DNA of 64,000 nucleotides from Incurvaria masculella (taxonomy: Eukaryota > Arthropoda > Insecta > Lepidoptera > Incurvariidae), in the NCBI GenBank assembly GCA_946894095.1, contig OX335655.1, positions 13,764,001 through 13,828,000 on the forward strand, written 5' to 3'. A program made the position numbers and the translations under genes. Below the pieces are notes generated by a model. That model made no database searches. It worked only from the letters and a program-made list of their open reading frames with translations, and had not been told where the DNA came from. Each line of letters begins with the position of its first letter. Within the stretch, counting starts at the first letter, position 1. This document shows positions 27,001 through 36,699 of the stretch, piece by piece.

Positions 27001-30000
27001 TATTTAATAAAATTGAATTATCCCTATTCAACACTTCTATGATGTTAGCAATCTTTTCCTAATATCATGTATCAATTGGTAATAGAGATATTCTATAAAA
27101 TTTCCATGTTAATGTTTCCAGCCACACAAGCAGTGCTCAGCGTGGAACAAGGCCGTGGGGAAAAGCAACGAGACCCTCAACCAGGTCAACATCTTCACCT
27201 CCAAGGAGGAGTTCCAGACGGTACGCACTTTACAAGATGATATTCACTCTTTCTATTTCTTCTTGAATTTTCCTACCTGATTTCTTTCAACCTGATGTCA
27301 CAGAAGTGTCCTAGGCGATCTTATAAAAATATCAGAACCTATAGTCGAAATGTTTTAACTCAAAGTACAACTTTCTCTAGCGCCATTCTTGAGTCCAAAC
27401 TTAGTTCAGTCTATATTTTGTTTCGAGAAGAAATCTTACGAAATTAAATTCCAACTATAAAAATTATAAGGGAAATTGCGTGAAAATACCTTTACTAGGA
27501 ATAAAATAATTACTAAGCACAGCACAAAATTAGTGTTGCAAAATATTTCTAAGAGTATACAGAAAAAAACCCTGCTTCACCTCTCTTTGTTTGATCATGA
27601 TTCATGACTTGGGGTTGATATGATATAGGTAAATGTTATTCCTATGCAAATGTGTACCCAAGAAGGAGAGATAAGATACTATTGTATTTCAACATCACCA
27701 CGATCAAAAGCATGATAGCGTAAGCGTAGCGTGTCTTACAAAAGTATTATTATTTTTGGATGCTTCTATTTCAGAACTGAAATTGTTAAATTATATGATT
27801 TAAATCTAATGATATTTTTGTATGTAACTGGACATGGCTGGCTGATAGAATGCCACACTTATTCTCAAGATATTGGCCGAATACCTTTCAAAGCTGCATT
27901 GGACTGGATGAACGAAAAATTGACATTTCCGCTTCGACCATCGTTCATTCAATGCGATGGTACCAACCCGGGCTGTATTAACCACTAGTAAGTACCACTA
28001 CAAAGGACCTATAATTTAACGTGGAATTCGAACCACGTACGACAAAACCGTTTTATAGTATATAAATTACTCAGCGCCGAGGAAAACTCTTTTAAATCTG
28101 AACAATAGAAGTATGTGTGTCATCAATTCTCAGTAAGTTTATAATGATTCACTTTTATTGTTCATTGAACAAACAGTATACAATAATGAGAAACTGGGTG
28201 ATATTATTGGCTATAGTTAAATTATTTGTTCTTATAGGCCGTACCAGTGTTTTTAAAGAAAACTGCTTATTTATCACGACAGGTGGCGTCTAAGCGACCT
28301 CATCTGAAAGATCTGTAGTTGACCCCTCCATATTTGGGGGGGGGGGGGGGTGAAACAGTGCCCACCCTTGCCTTTACCTGACTACCACCCGTTTCACCCA
28401 CCTGCAGCTACAAAAATCCCAAAGATACTTCTCGGTTACACCATACAAATATGCCATGCAACCGAAAGTTACTTATCGGATTTCAGGTAAATGGAGGTGG
28501 TGAAGACAGTGGTACGCCAATTGTCGGTTTCAGATGGTGCGCAACATCTCGTCCCGCCTCGGCTTCTCGTACAATATCCACGTGCGCGACGTGGACCGAA
28601 TGTGGCGGATGTGCCGCCTCAACAAGGCGTTCGATCTGTCGCAGCCCTCGCCGTGGTGTGCGGTCGGTGTTTTGTATCGCTGAACTATATAGAACAGTAT
28701 TTCTCAAAGTGGGTGATAACGCCCCCTACTGGGTGCTTAAGGCTTACAGGGGGGCGATAAAGGGCCCAGAGAAAAATTGGGCGCTGAAACTGTTTAGGGG
28801 CCGATGGCTGATTGGTGTTTGTCTAATATTTTAAAGTACTTTAGGGGCTGATTTTTCAATAGTCTGATAAAAACCAGATAACTATTCGACGGATTTATTT
28901 ACGATTCTGCTTATCCATCCGATATAATAAGTCCAAATGTTTATTAGTAAAATGATTTACAGTAAATTAAAAGTAATTTAAAATATTAGGAAAACACAAA
29001 TCAGCCATCCCCCCTAATCCGCTTGACGCCCTCACATTTCATCTGGGATCTTTACCGCCCAGACTATAAATAGACCCAGACTATTGATATAGTAAACTCT
29101 TATGGCACACTATAAATAAATAATTAAATTAAAGTTATTAATGTACTGATTGCGGTTGTAATTTTTAAGATGTGGTAATCCTAAACAATCATTATCAAAG
29201 TCGAAAATAGACGAAATAAGTTTGAGAACCTGATTTATAAATTACTGTAATTTCGTATTATTATTTTATTTATTTCTTCTTAAAACATATTCTCTAAAGT
29301 ACATACAATGCAAAGAAAAGTATATATAACATACTTATATCTAAAAGTCACATATATTCAACAAGTTAACTCGTATGTATTACAGTAAGTAAGACTGCTG
29401 CCTACAGAAGAATACATTCTGAGTAGTAGGCAGCTGACTAGAATTAGGAAGGTGGCCTTGCGTGTTAGTTTGAATAATTAATTTTTAGATTGTGTGAAAT
29501 GAGAACCGTCATAGGATTTGAGGGGGCTGCATTGTTTACATATCGTTTCCCTATGTTTAAAGAAAAATTTATGCTGAAGCAATAAAACCCAAAAACTATT
29601 TTGACATTTAGTCATGGGAAAATAACCAAAGTAAAGTAAATATTGTAATTATTTCTAAGATCTAGCAAAAGGTGAAAGGTTTCCGAAGGTTTACGGGACA
29701 TTCCGTGTACGAAACTTTACAATAGGCCTCCCTTAAGGTGGCCCAACCCGGCGGCCTCAACTCATTTGCGGGCACGGTACAAAACCGTGCTGTTGCGCTC
29801 TGGGACCTTCTCTGTTTCTAAGAATAAGACAGGCTCCGTTATGAGGAAGATGCAACCTGTCCACAAAAAAGACAATGTGCATAGTGTATGATTTGGTAAG
29901 ATTTACGAAAATTTTAATTTCAAAACGACTTATAGCTAAAAGTAAACCACGACCGCTGTAGTCAAAAATCGAACAAAAACCAAATAGATTATAAATCTTG

Positions 30001-32744
30001 ATTAAACAAGCTATGTCTGATGACTAATCTTTTTAAGATGTTCTTACTTTATCATTGCGTAATCCACCTCCAAAGTAATTGTATAAAACGCGCGAAAAAT
30101 CCGAACTTTCCGACGTTATAACTTGGAAACCAAACACAATTTTACAATGCCAATGGTCATCAGACATCTAGTTCAATCAAATAAAGCTATATTGAGCAAA
30201 ATTTTGGATCTCTGACAAGAAATATAGGCGTGATCTTCTTTCCCCTTTTGTATGGGGAAATGAGCGGGTTGGGCCACCTTAAGGTCTAATTAAAAAATAT
30301 ATGGTATATCTAAATGAAACTTCTAAATTTCGCGTGGAAGGTGACCTAGAACCCCTACAATGTACTACTTGTAATTTTTCTAACACCGACAGATCTCTAC
30401 TGTGAGATAGAGATAACAAAGGGTCTTTGTACTTTTAGGCTTTCACAAAAGACGACCTCAAACGCCTGGAGTACGTCGAAGATCTGAAGACTTACTACGG
30501 AGCCGGCTACGGTTCGCCTCTTAACACGCGACTGGGCTGCGCACCTATTAAGGACATGGTCAACTTCTTCACGAAACACGTCGAGAGCCCATGTAATTAT
30601 GGTTTTTTAGAACTTAAGATCAAGGGATTGTGTCAAGGACTGAGGTGAAATTCTCCCCATTCAACAGAGTTTACTAATCATTTGAAAACCACTCTTCCAA
30701 TTGAATTGATATTGAATATCTAATACTAGGCAACAAATATTTGTGCCTGCACGTTTTTTTTTTTAAATCCAAAACTAATTAAATGACAGCAAACATTACA
30801 TTTTCATACAAATTTTGTTTTCTCCGTGTTTTGATCCAGGATAAATTTACCAAAAAACGAAAACATGCAGACACAGATAATTGTTGCCTGCTATTAAATA
30901 CCTAATATGAAGTAAATTGGAACAGTGGTTTTCAAATGATTAGTAAGTCGTCATGGTAAGTAGCCGACGGAGATCCAACAGAAGGCCAACCGCGAAACGG
31001 TTGGGCAAGTTATTAATAATTGTTGGGCTATATATGCGACAAAGGCCCGACTATGATGGCCCCGCCGGTTCCCGCGGTGACAAAAATAACCGATGGTCAA
31101 TGGATTTCCTAATGCAGGCCCAATAACTAGCCAGCCCAAAATGCTACTGAGTACCCATATGACATGCCCATCGACCATGGATCATGCAAATGTTACGTAC
31201 GTGTTCACCCCCTACGCCGCAGGCACAGTAGATATATAGCTGTCCGTCCAGGGCCGCAGCAGTAGCTCAACTCAGGCGATTTTTGAGATAAATACCTTCC
31301 CTCCATGGAGTGTCGGGTTTGTCACTTAAATATTAGCGGAGCACTGCTGGTTCTCTTTTTTTTAAAGATTGCTTCGAAGGACCATTCGCGACAGTTCAGC
31401 ACCGCAAAACTACCTTAGAGCCCATACAAGCGAAATGTGCCTGTGCAGGTGCACGAAATCGGGATTTTGTATGGAGTTGGGCTACTGGATGTATTCCTAT
31501 ATATATTCTGTGCCGCAGTTGTGCCGATGCAGCCGAAGACGACGGTCACGTTCACGGACAGCGCGCTGCTGCTGATGACGCTCACCGCGATGGGCGCCTT
31601 CCAGGACACGGTGCCGCTCACCGGGGACAACTACCACACGCCGCTCATGCAGCACCGCCGGTGGCGCACCAGCGACATCGACCCCTTCAGCGCCAACCTC
31701 GTCGCCGTGCTCTACAGGTGCGTACCGTGACACGGGGCCACTATATAGTGTCAACCATATAGTTAACAAAAATGCATGAGAAAATTATGTCTGATTATGA
31801 AAGGGTCAAACATTCTAAAATATAAAAAAAAAAATGTGGGCCAATCCGGAGAATTCACTGTGAAAATGAACAAATATATATTATAACCACATAACAAGGC
31901 TACATCGTTCCATTCCTGTTTTATTTTTGTCGAGAGCTTACACATGTCTTACTTAAATACTTTTGCTTACAGCATTATATTTAATATTATCTTTTGGTAC
32001 TCTATCTGGTAAACCTTCAACATTTTGCATGCGGACTAACCATACAAAATTGTTATAAATTAGTCTGGCGATAATACCCATATTAAAGTTAGTCCACCCA
32101 CTCTGAATACTACTGATAGTGTGCATTTTTGATATTGATATTCATTGATTAATTTTAGGTGGTACCCTCTTCCATTTCTGGTTTCAACAAATGCAAAATT
32201 ATCTTCTATCAAACGTTAGGCGATCGAAATACAGACTAAAATAGTTATTGAAGTGACAATTTTCTCCCGCAGCAAAATTATCAGTTACCATGGTCCGATT
32301 TGAACTGTCAACGTTTACAGTGTACCCACCAAACACAAGCATGCCGATCCAAATTGCACACTCAAAGCTCTCAGCATTACAAACGATTCTGTCCCATACC
32401 AGTCTGATTCCAACCCTGCTTCAGATGAAAATCTCTCCTTCCAATTTCCCGCCATCTACCGGCGCAGTGACGCATCACATATTCCCCGACCTGCCGACAG
32501 GTGTCGCGACGCCGGCGAGCAGTTCCGCGTGATGTTCTTCCTGAACGAGCGGCCGCTGCAGCTGGAGGGGTGCGCGGTGGGCCTCTGCGACTGGTCGTGG
32601 GTGCGCCGCACGTACGGGCACGTCGCCGAGCGCTGCGACGTCGCCAAGTTCTGCCGCAGCGGCGCCACCGTCGCGGCTAGCAACACTGCGCTCGCTACGC
32701 TCCTGTTGTTGGTTGGGTTCGTTGGGGGGAAGATGAACCAGTAA
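8907..32744 (+). CDS. MINPP1: Multiple inositol-polyphosphate phosphatase 1-like gene, nine coding exons
   Basis: Histidine-acid-phosphatase family; known members remove phosphates from inositol polyphosphates in the ER or at the cell surface. Exons: 8907-9069, 20706-20854, 22814-22990, 24304-24423, 27122-27220, 28534-28662, 30439-30592, 31519-31717, 32501-32744. All junctions are in phase and give 477 aa (human is about 487). Residues 1-17 look like a signal peptide. RHGARLP at 66-72 is the nucleophile motif. N-glycosylation sequons (HNVT, SNET, RNIS) and many cysteines fit a secreted fold. The C-terminal hydrophobic run (TLLLLVGFVGG) suggests a GPI anchor; the human SDEL ER-retention tail is absent. 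Odd: the HAE proton-donor motif reads Asp-Ser-Ala (344-346), so activity may be lost or altered. Family assignment is firm; catalytic competence is doubtful. Confidence 0.88.
9238..9350 (+). repeat. Interspersed repeat, GGGCTGATTTTTCAATAGTC family
   Basis: Shares GGGCTGATTTTTCAATAGTC, ACTATTCGACG and the following region with 28845-28960. No coding content. Confidence 0.6.
9834..10003. mobile_element. Foldback MITE with about 67-base arms
   Basis: The left arm AGGCTGAGATAAATAGTCGT and its reverse complement at 9984-10003 extend to arms of about 67 bases with four or five mismatches and a 33-base loop. It would form an almost perfect hairpin. Confidence 0.82.
10004..11601. other. MINPP1-like intron 1, unrecognised stretch
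   Basis: No gene. Around 10700-10750 the words CCCCCAAAGGGTCCATGGAC and AGGTTAAGAAAGCCTGCTTC resemble hAT-type terminal sequence, but no partner end was found. Confidence 0.35.
11602..11945 (+). mobile_element. SINE, 5S-like head family
   Basis: Head TAGCTCAGTGGCGCGAC, GTGAAGCAACTCTGAGCACG, CGATGGGTGACCG, then the shared body. It lies in MINPP1-like intron 1. Confidence 0.75.
11946..14645. other. MINPP1-like intron 1, unrecognised stretch
   Basis: AT-rich, with no conserved protein or repeat recognised. It may contain the 5' UTR of the LINE that follows. Confidence 0.35.
14706..15965 (+). CDS. LINE ORF1 with PHD finger and coiled coil
   Basis: About 419 residues from ATG 14706. Near the N-terminus is a C4HC3 PHD-type zinc finger (CGGC, CSEC, YHRTC, WTCPSC). 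A Pro/Ser-rich linker follows, then a heptad-rich region (about residues 175-265: EMLDVRNSLEMAHGRMDDF) and a C-terminal basic segment resembling the RNA-binding region of LINE ORF1 proteins (PIVLRVTRRRVKDELLKAAR). Known ORF1 proteins bind the element's RNA and act as chaperones; PHD-bearing forms occur in CR1-like LINEs. The frame is intact. An upstream in-frame ATG at 14646 exists, but 14706 gives a compact start. Confidence 0.82.
   Translation: MDGKKTNKPKCGGCNKATGTDGDFILCSECRETYHRTCVNQPQLEPGLDRLTRAAREIWTCPSCTAKLKRGDNTPLRPAKFTTEPRPAGAALAPKTGTNFSQKSGAGPTERKKNCDPSAKATVNLDAVAAPSSSFITSGEAASHGPPSPIKSPTDPLTKEVNSLVAAVRMCRNEFDAMRQEMLDVRNSLEMAHGRMDDFQKKMDCLDQRLVEVEKIKTELSSARSTISELRNEMEAREHATLTNEVEITGIPEQGEENLFHLAMTIGRKIGVELDERDIDHVTRAGPLRPVSAAGSADPRAPAGPARPRPIVLRVTRRRVKDELLKAARVRRGGGFNARDIGLQRGETPVYINERLTKRTRDIFYKTRLAAREHGFKFVWTREGRVLTKKSEGGAPQRVRGEQDLERIFFSNPRPNPHP
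16304..19160 (+). pseudogene. LINE ORF2: endonuclease and reverse transcriptase, frameshifted
   Basis: An apurinic-type endonuclease opens the frame (LGLLNARSLN, ALNETWL, GGGVGYYV, YRPSD, FLFGDFNID, SDHAMI). The reverse transcriptase follows: LRPISILPAISKI, VQSGFRKFHST, DFSRAFD (motif A), RGVPQGAILSPLLF (motif B), YADDTQVY (motif C). A frameshift near 17410 separates endonuclease from polymerase, a second near 18040 falls just after motif A, and a TAA at 19038 interrupts the last 40 codons (KCWNNLPPPVR). Catalytic residues remain recognisable. Confidence 0.88.
20312..20528 (-). mobile_element. SINE fragment, body and tail
   Basis: Starts with the poly-T complement of the A tail, then GACATGGATGGCTAATACCA. 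A further tail piece (ATCCATGTCCAGTCACAT) lies at 20646, about 40 bases before exon 2. Confidence 0.6.
20706..20854 (+). CDS. MINPP1: MINPP1-like exon 2: RHG catalytic motif
   Basis: Encodes residues 55-104 including RHGARLP, the phospho-accepting histidine motif. The acceptor is gattccag|ATTGCG (phase 1) and the donor AAT|GTGAGT. The last ~100 bases, the donor and ~95 bases of intron are reiterated downstream as 196-bp tandem units. Only this copy carries the RHG codons, so it is the functional exon. Confidence 0.85.
20765..22430 (+). repeat. Tandem array of 196-bp units containing an exon end and splice donor
   Basis: The unit is 196 bases. Donor-like GT sites fall at 20855 (true exon 2), 21051, 21247, 21443, 21639, 21835 and 22031 at exact 196-base spacing, then at 22224 and 22425 in two degenerate copies. 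Each unit holds about 100 bases like the end of exon 2 and about 95 bases like the start of its intron. The central copies are nearly identical. Donors vary as GTGAGT or GTTAGT and GTAAAT in the last. 196 is not a multiple of three, so extra units cannot simply extend the protein. Confidence 0.95.
22814..22990 (+). CDS. MINPP1: MINPP1-like exon 3
   Basis: Encodes residues 105-163 (MCRPDVDNLRRWYW onward), resembling the fly family segment with C..DL..LR.W.W. The acceptor follows a pyrimidine-rich tract ending cgcgcag|GTGCGC; the donor is CTG|GTTAGT. Phase 0 at both ends. A sequon (HNVT) lies in the middle. Confidence 0.85.
23585..23755 (-). repeat. Interspersed repeat (TGACAAATCCGAGTGCAGTG), inverted
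   Basis: Third copy, in MINPP1-like intron 3, reversed; begins with a TTTATTG microsatellite-like run at 23600-23630. Confidence 0.6.
24304..24423 (+). CDS. MINPP1: MINPP1-like exon 4
   Basis: Encodes residues 164-203 (FKFVADRRGRNSFQAYAEG). It aligns with the helical segment holding the second phosphate-binding arginine of the family; one of the paired arginines here appears to occupy that place. Donor GAG|GTATGT, phase 0 on both sides. Confidence 0.83.
24715..25243. mobile_element. TIR element with about 130-base inverted repeats, copy 1
   Basis: Imperfect inverted repeats (GGAGGTC, ATGGCTGAATCTGGGTTCAC, CTGCCTG, GGTTGCGTTA) about 130 bases long, total about 529 bases, non-coding. A second copy in opposite orientation is at 59468-59988. 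Confidence 0.8.
25481..25850 (-). mobile_element. SINE with tRNA-like head, sharing the same body
   Basis: Reverse strand: head GTGGCTCAGGGGCGG (box A-like) and GGTGCAAATC (box B-like), then the body motifs also found in the 5S-headed SINEs (GGAATCCATGTAAA, TTGGTATCATCGCATTGG). Confidence 0.65.
25860..27121. other. MINPP1-like intron 4, AT-rich
   Basis: Apart from the SINE fragment at 26028-26225 this is very AT-rich (from about 26350) with no gene or repeat recognised. Confidence 0.4.
26028..26225 (+). mobile_element. SINE fragment, body region
   Basis: Contains GAGATGTTCCATG, GGGTTGGTACCGTCGCATTG and TTTTTCCATCCAATTCAAT; matches the tRNA-headed family. Confidence 0.6.
27122..27220 (+). 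CDS. MINPP1: MINPP1-like exon 5
   Basis: Encodes residues 204-236, beginning PHKQCSAWN and including the sequon SNETL. Acceptor tttccag|CCACAC, donor ACG|GTACGC, phase 0. It lies after a 2.7-kb intron filled by SINE fragments, a TIR element and AT-rich DNA. Confidence 0.8.
27816..28043 (-). mobile_element. SINE fragment, body and tail
   Basis: Reversed copy: ACTGGACATGGCTGGCTGAT, TTCATTCAATGCGATGGTAC, GTGGAATTCGAACCACG. In MINPP1-like intron 5. Confidence 0.6.
28355..28505. repeat. Interspersed repeat next to the exon 6 acceptor
   Basis: Matches the reverse complement of about 52505-52665 (AGCTACAAAAATCCCAAAG, ATTTCAGGTA, GGAGGTGGTGAA). The left side abuts a 14-base poly-G run near 28337. 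Confidence 0.55.
28534..28662 (+). CDS. MINPP1: MINPP1-like exon 6
   Basis: Encodes residues 237-279 (MVRNISSRLGFSYN to QPSPWCA). The WCA end precedes a conserved (A/V)F..(D/E)DL segment. The acceptor is ggtttcag|ATGGTG. The donor GCG|GTCGGT is weak but is the only one keeping phase 0 with exon 7. A hAT-like element begins 32 bases after the exon. Confidence 0.8.
28695..29232. mobile_element. hAT-like non-autonomous element after MINPP1-like exon 6
   Basis: Starts CAGTATTTCTCAAAGTG and ends TTTGAGAACCTG, hAT-type inverted ends. The 8-base flanks ATATAGAA and ATTTATAA agree at 6 of 8 positions and fit the hAT target pattern. It contains a segment (28845-28960) also present at 9238-9350. Confidence 0.6.
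29733..30282. mobile_element. TTAA-flanked MITE, family B (TTAAGGTGGCCCAACCCG)
   Basis: 550 bases with perfect 18-base inverted ends TTAAGGTGGCCCAACCCG and TTAA at both borders. A second copy of 549 bases at 37111-37659 is about 95% alike by eye. No coding capacity. Confidence 0.85.
30439..30592 (+). CDS. MINPP1: MINPP1-like exon 7
   Basis: Encodes residues 280-330 (FTKDDLKRLEYVEDLKTYY and GYGSPLN), the family region resembling human VLEYLNDLKQYW. Acceptor acttttag|GCTTTC, donor CCAT|GTAATT in phase 1. Confidence 0.83.
30640..30958. mobile_element. Old copy of TTAA MITE family A
   Basis: Shares the GAGTTTACTAATCATTTGAA arm, CATGCAGACACAGATAATTG and the right arm with family A but has lost its TTAA ends. 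Lies just after MINPP1-like exon 7. Confidence 0.6.
31519..31717 (+). CDS. MINPP1: MINPP1-like exon 8: degenerate HAE site
   Basis: Encodes residues 331-396. In other MINPP1 proteins this exon carries F-x-HAE-x-L, with the proton donor. Here the aligned residues are FTDSALLLM, so His-Ala-Glu is replaced by Asp-Ser-Ala, while the flanks (MGAFQD, PLTGDNY, SANLVAVLY) stay conserved. The donor AG|GTGCGT is phase 2. Confidence 0.85.
32501..32744 (+). CDS. MINPP1: MINPP1-like exon 9: C-terminus and probable GPI signal
   Basis: Encodes residues 397-477 and the stop. EQFRVMFFLNERPL matches the family's EQFRV..LLNE region. The end has four cysteines, then a small-residue stretch (ATVAASNTA) and a hydrophobic tail, the usual layout of a GPI-anchor signal. 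Acceptor gccgacag|GTGTCG, phase 2. Confidence 0.85.
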
Positions 32745-33666
32745 GGACCTAAAGTTATTCCAGGAGTCAAGTCCACAGGGCGAATAGAAGTGGTTACTGT
32801 AAGTAAATGTCATTGCACTGGAATTAGATATAAATTTGATACGCATTTCTTTCATATTGACGTCGACTTTGGAGTAAAAGGGAATTGTAAATTCTCTCTC
32901 TTTCTAGTCTTTTAACACAAAAATATCGAATTTTTAAAAATTCACATTTCAAAAATATGTTTAACTTTGTATGCTAATTACAAAGTAAGAATATAGCAAT
33001 GCCTCATCGGGTAAGATTTAGGGGTTACATTTCGATTTGGGTTAAATATGGCAAAGCTGGACTCGAAACAGCAAGCAAACCTTTTGCGGCCTACCAATTC
33101 CGCCAGTGTGGACTTAACTTCTGGATTATGTTATTATTTAAGATTTACCTCACGTGGGTCCTACGAATCAGCCTACAGATGTGCAGATATCAATTCACAC
33201 AGATATCGTCCGATCTATGTGGTAGGCGGGATAGATGCTTATACATAGTAATATATAATATCTTCAAATACGGCCAGCACCAGATTTAGGATGAGCTCCT
33301 AAATCTGATGGTTAGGGAGTGAGAGCCTGAAACACATCTACTTGCATTAAAAACTAAGGTTCCATGTTAGGATTATGTACAGTGGGCATCAGAGTACACG
33401 CCACACCTAATTTAGGCGTCTAAACTGTGCGCAGGCATACCAGGTGGTGATGACAAAACTTCGTCATCACTGCTACTCGCTTTAGTCGTCCGGAAGCAAG
33501 GCGCTTTTTGTGCAGTCCACTGTACTACTTTTAGTTGTAAGGTTATGTAACACAGTAATTGTTTGCGTTCAAAGTCGAAAACCCAAAATCATTTCATTTA
33601 TTATACACCATCATATTTTTGTATTTAATATATTATTACATATTATTTCCAAGCCCAAAAAATGCC

Positions 33667-34038
33667 TTAAGGTCGGCCCGTAAGCACCTGAAAATTTCGC
33701 CTCCCATATAAACGTAGTTTACTAATCATTTGAAAACCAATGTTCCAACTTACTTGATATTTGGTATCTAATATTAGGCTACAAATATCTGTGTCTGCAT
33801 GCCTTTTTTTTTCGGTAAATGTATTCTGGGTCAAACCATAGAGAAAACTAAATTCGTATGAAGATTTTCTTTTTGCTTTCATTTCATTCGGTTTGGATTT
33901 TTCAAAAAAACAAAAGCATGCAGACACAGATATTTGTTACCTGATATTAGATATTAAATATCAATTTAATTGGAATAGCGGTTTCCAAATTATTAGTAAA
34001 CGTTTGTATGGGGAGCATAGCTTACGGGCCGTTCATAA
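33667..34038. mobile_element. TTAA-flanked MITE, family A
   Basis: Same ends as the 36.3-kb copy; the right TTAA is mutated to ATAA. Confidence 0.78.
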
Positions 34039-35473
34039 GAACTTTTTTTATTTGCAGTAGTATCCATGGTACCAGTTTTTTTACGGGGGCCCACCCTAAG
34101 TCTGGCGCTGGTACTGGGTGTCACAACAAATACAGATTGCAACTCCCTTTTATAGATCAAGTGAGTAAGCTAAAGCTTTCAACGAAAGTAAATCGTGTGA
34201 ATCTCATTTGGCTTTAGGTAAGCTTAGTCATCTTTTTGGCTGTTGTTAATTAAATGCACGACACAGTTAATTCTTTGTAGTTTCAAAATATGACCTGACA
34301 ATAGTACCAAAGTGTTTATTTTTACTCAATTTGTTATAGTATGAGATGTTCCCTTTGCGATGGAAACATCCAATATGGTTCAAATTATACCTGTGGTTTT
34401 TTTTTATTCTAATGCACTAATAATTTTCTAGGATTGATTGTTGATATGTAGGTGGTAAAAGATAATTTATTGCAAGTTATACCTCTTAGAATTATCAAGG
34501 AATTGTTTCATATTTTTTTGTTTCTTAACCCTTTACCTCTTACACTACTGGTAACATTGGTCTATCAGGCTGGATAAAACTGCTGTTAGGTTATACTTAT
34601 TCTCATTATGCATATTTTTAGAATAATGTAAACTATAAACCGAAAAAAATTACTCTGTCTCCGAACCAGAAGTACCTGAGCTGGAAAGGTAAATGTAGCC
34701 GCTTCATTATCAACATCCTCATTCTCTATATACGTTTTGTTTATGAAGAACTTGGACGGCATGCACAAAAAATGGTTCTCATCCTATATCTGGAGGTATA
34801 TAAAGTAATTGAATAATTTTACATTATTAAAGATTAAAACATAATCTTCAGATAATCATAGCACCTTATTCCTTCGGCAATGCGGTGTTTAGAGCTAATA
34901 TCATGACATATGACATATGTACATGTCAACATTACGTACAAACATATTTCAATATTAATGACCTAGACGTTCTGCTAAGCTCTTATTATAGGTGCCAGAA
35001 AGGAATGATTTGCATGCACAGGCAGGCTTTTATGATCCAAGGTCGTTTTAATATAAAAAAAACGACTGGGCCTGTTAGACTGACATTACAGGTTAAGGGT
35101 TAAACGCATTAATTTATATAATTGTTTGAGTTTTTAATATTTTAACAGTAACATTATTTAATAGCATTATTGTCAAGCCTTTTTATAAACAACCACCTGC
35201 TATCAACATCTATTACTGTGGAGGCTAATATTGTTTTCCATAAAATATTACAGTTACTAGTAATAGAAAGAAAAGTGATAATATATAAAATTGTTTTATT
35301 TTTACCACCTCAAATATTGGCGATGTTGGCTGCTGATACAATTTGGATTTGAGAATGTATTTGATGTAATCCACACCGCCCAACATGATCGATCAAAGTC
35401 TATGAATAAAACCATCAAATTTTTATGCATCAATGTTTCTTTAAACATTGTCCAGCTCTGTACCCGAAGTCCC
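34039..35473. other. Intergenic, no gene seen
   Basis: AT-rich DNA between MINPP1-like and POLR3E. A SINE-tail-like piece (ATAGCACCTTATTCCTTCGG) near 34857 is the only recognisable element. Confidence 0.4.
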
Positions 35474-35802
35474 AGTTGTCACCTAAATTGGCGTTTACGG
35501 CAAACCGATCGACTGGCGTTTTCAAATGTATGGAGAAATTGAAGAGCGCGCGCAGTGGGCGTTAAGCGAACTAACATTTGCTAGTCCGAGTTTGATTTGA
35601 CAGCTTACTCTATGTTGCCGTAAATACGTCGACGTTGCCGTTTACGTCGACTCCGCATTTTCATACAAATCGGAAGTCCGAGTTTGACTTTGACAGCTTG
35701 AAGAAGTAAAACCACAGAATATCTAGTAAAAACTTGTATGGAGTTTGACGCGAAAACGCCAGTCGATCGGTTTGCCGTAAACGCCAATTTAGGTGAGAAC
35801 TC
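35474..35802. mobile_element. Palindromic MITE, best copy of the TCACCTAAATTGGCG family
   Basis: About 329 bases. The ends are inverted repeats, identical for about 45 bases, reading TCACCTAAATTGGCG inward to ACTGGCGTTTTC. Related copies: 2454-2711, 53328-53950 and 62155-62325. Confidence 0.8.
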
Positions 35803-36323
35803 AGACGGACCACTCTAATTGCATTATTACCCTCACACTATAAATATTCACTATGAGCGTTCCTAGTGAATATTTTAAGTTGAAACTCATCCACTTCATA
35901 AAATTGTAATATTTTCTTAATACCATTATGTATGTTGTTCAGCAATCAATGTCCAAAAAAAGTATATCGATTACTATTTTATAAAAGGCAATTTGTGCTA
36001 TGGCAGTGTCGTAGATTGATGGGCGAGTTTTGGGGACTACACTCCAAAACAACCCCGTAGACTGACCCATGATAACTTATGGTGCAGTTGTCTTTTGGCT
36101 CAGACCCAGTTAGTTACCGCCACTGCAATGCTGCGGCATTTCCAGCTGTTAGCTTGCACTGCAGTTACGGACCGACCATGGCAATTACTGCTCTAAGGGG
36201 CCAACATGGTAAATGAACTCGTCATGTCAACAGAGCAGTGAGTGATTAAATCTGACGTTTAATTGCATTTCGTACTATTGCGTTCCTTCTATACCGGGAG
36301 AAAAAACGAATGACGGGTAGGGA

Positions 36324-36699
36324 TTAAGGTCGGCCCGTAAGCACCTGAAAATTTCGCCTCCCATACAAACGTAGTTTACTAATAATTTGAAAACCACTGT
36401 TCCAACTTACTTGATATTTGGTATCTAATATTAGGCTACAAATATCTGTGTCTGCATACCTTTGTTTTTTCGGTAAATGTATTCTGGGTCAAACCACAGA
36501 GAAAACAAAATTCGTATGAAGATTTTCTTTTTGCATTCATTTCATTCGGTTTGGATTTTTCAAAAAAACAAAAGCATGCAGACACAGATATTTGTTACCT
36601 GATATAAGATATTAAATATCAATTTAATTGGAATAGCGGTTTCCAAATGATTAGTAAACTACGTTTGTATGGGGAGCATAGCTTACGGGCCGTTCTTAA
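36324..36699. mobile_element. TTAA-flanked MITE, family A (TTAAGGTCGGCCCGTAAGC)
   Basis: 376 bases with TTAA at both ends and about 70-base imperfect inverted repeats (GGCCCGTAAGC, ACAAACGTAGTTTACTAAT). TTAA ends suggest piggyBac-type mobilisation. Other copies: 33667-34038 and 46227-46827; older remnants at 30640-30958, 47505-47700 and about 48660-48800. Confidence 0.8.

Noticed and set aside
28331..28350. Poly-G run
   Set aside because: Simple sequence, possibly with length error in the assembly; no functional context seen.
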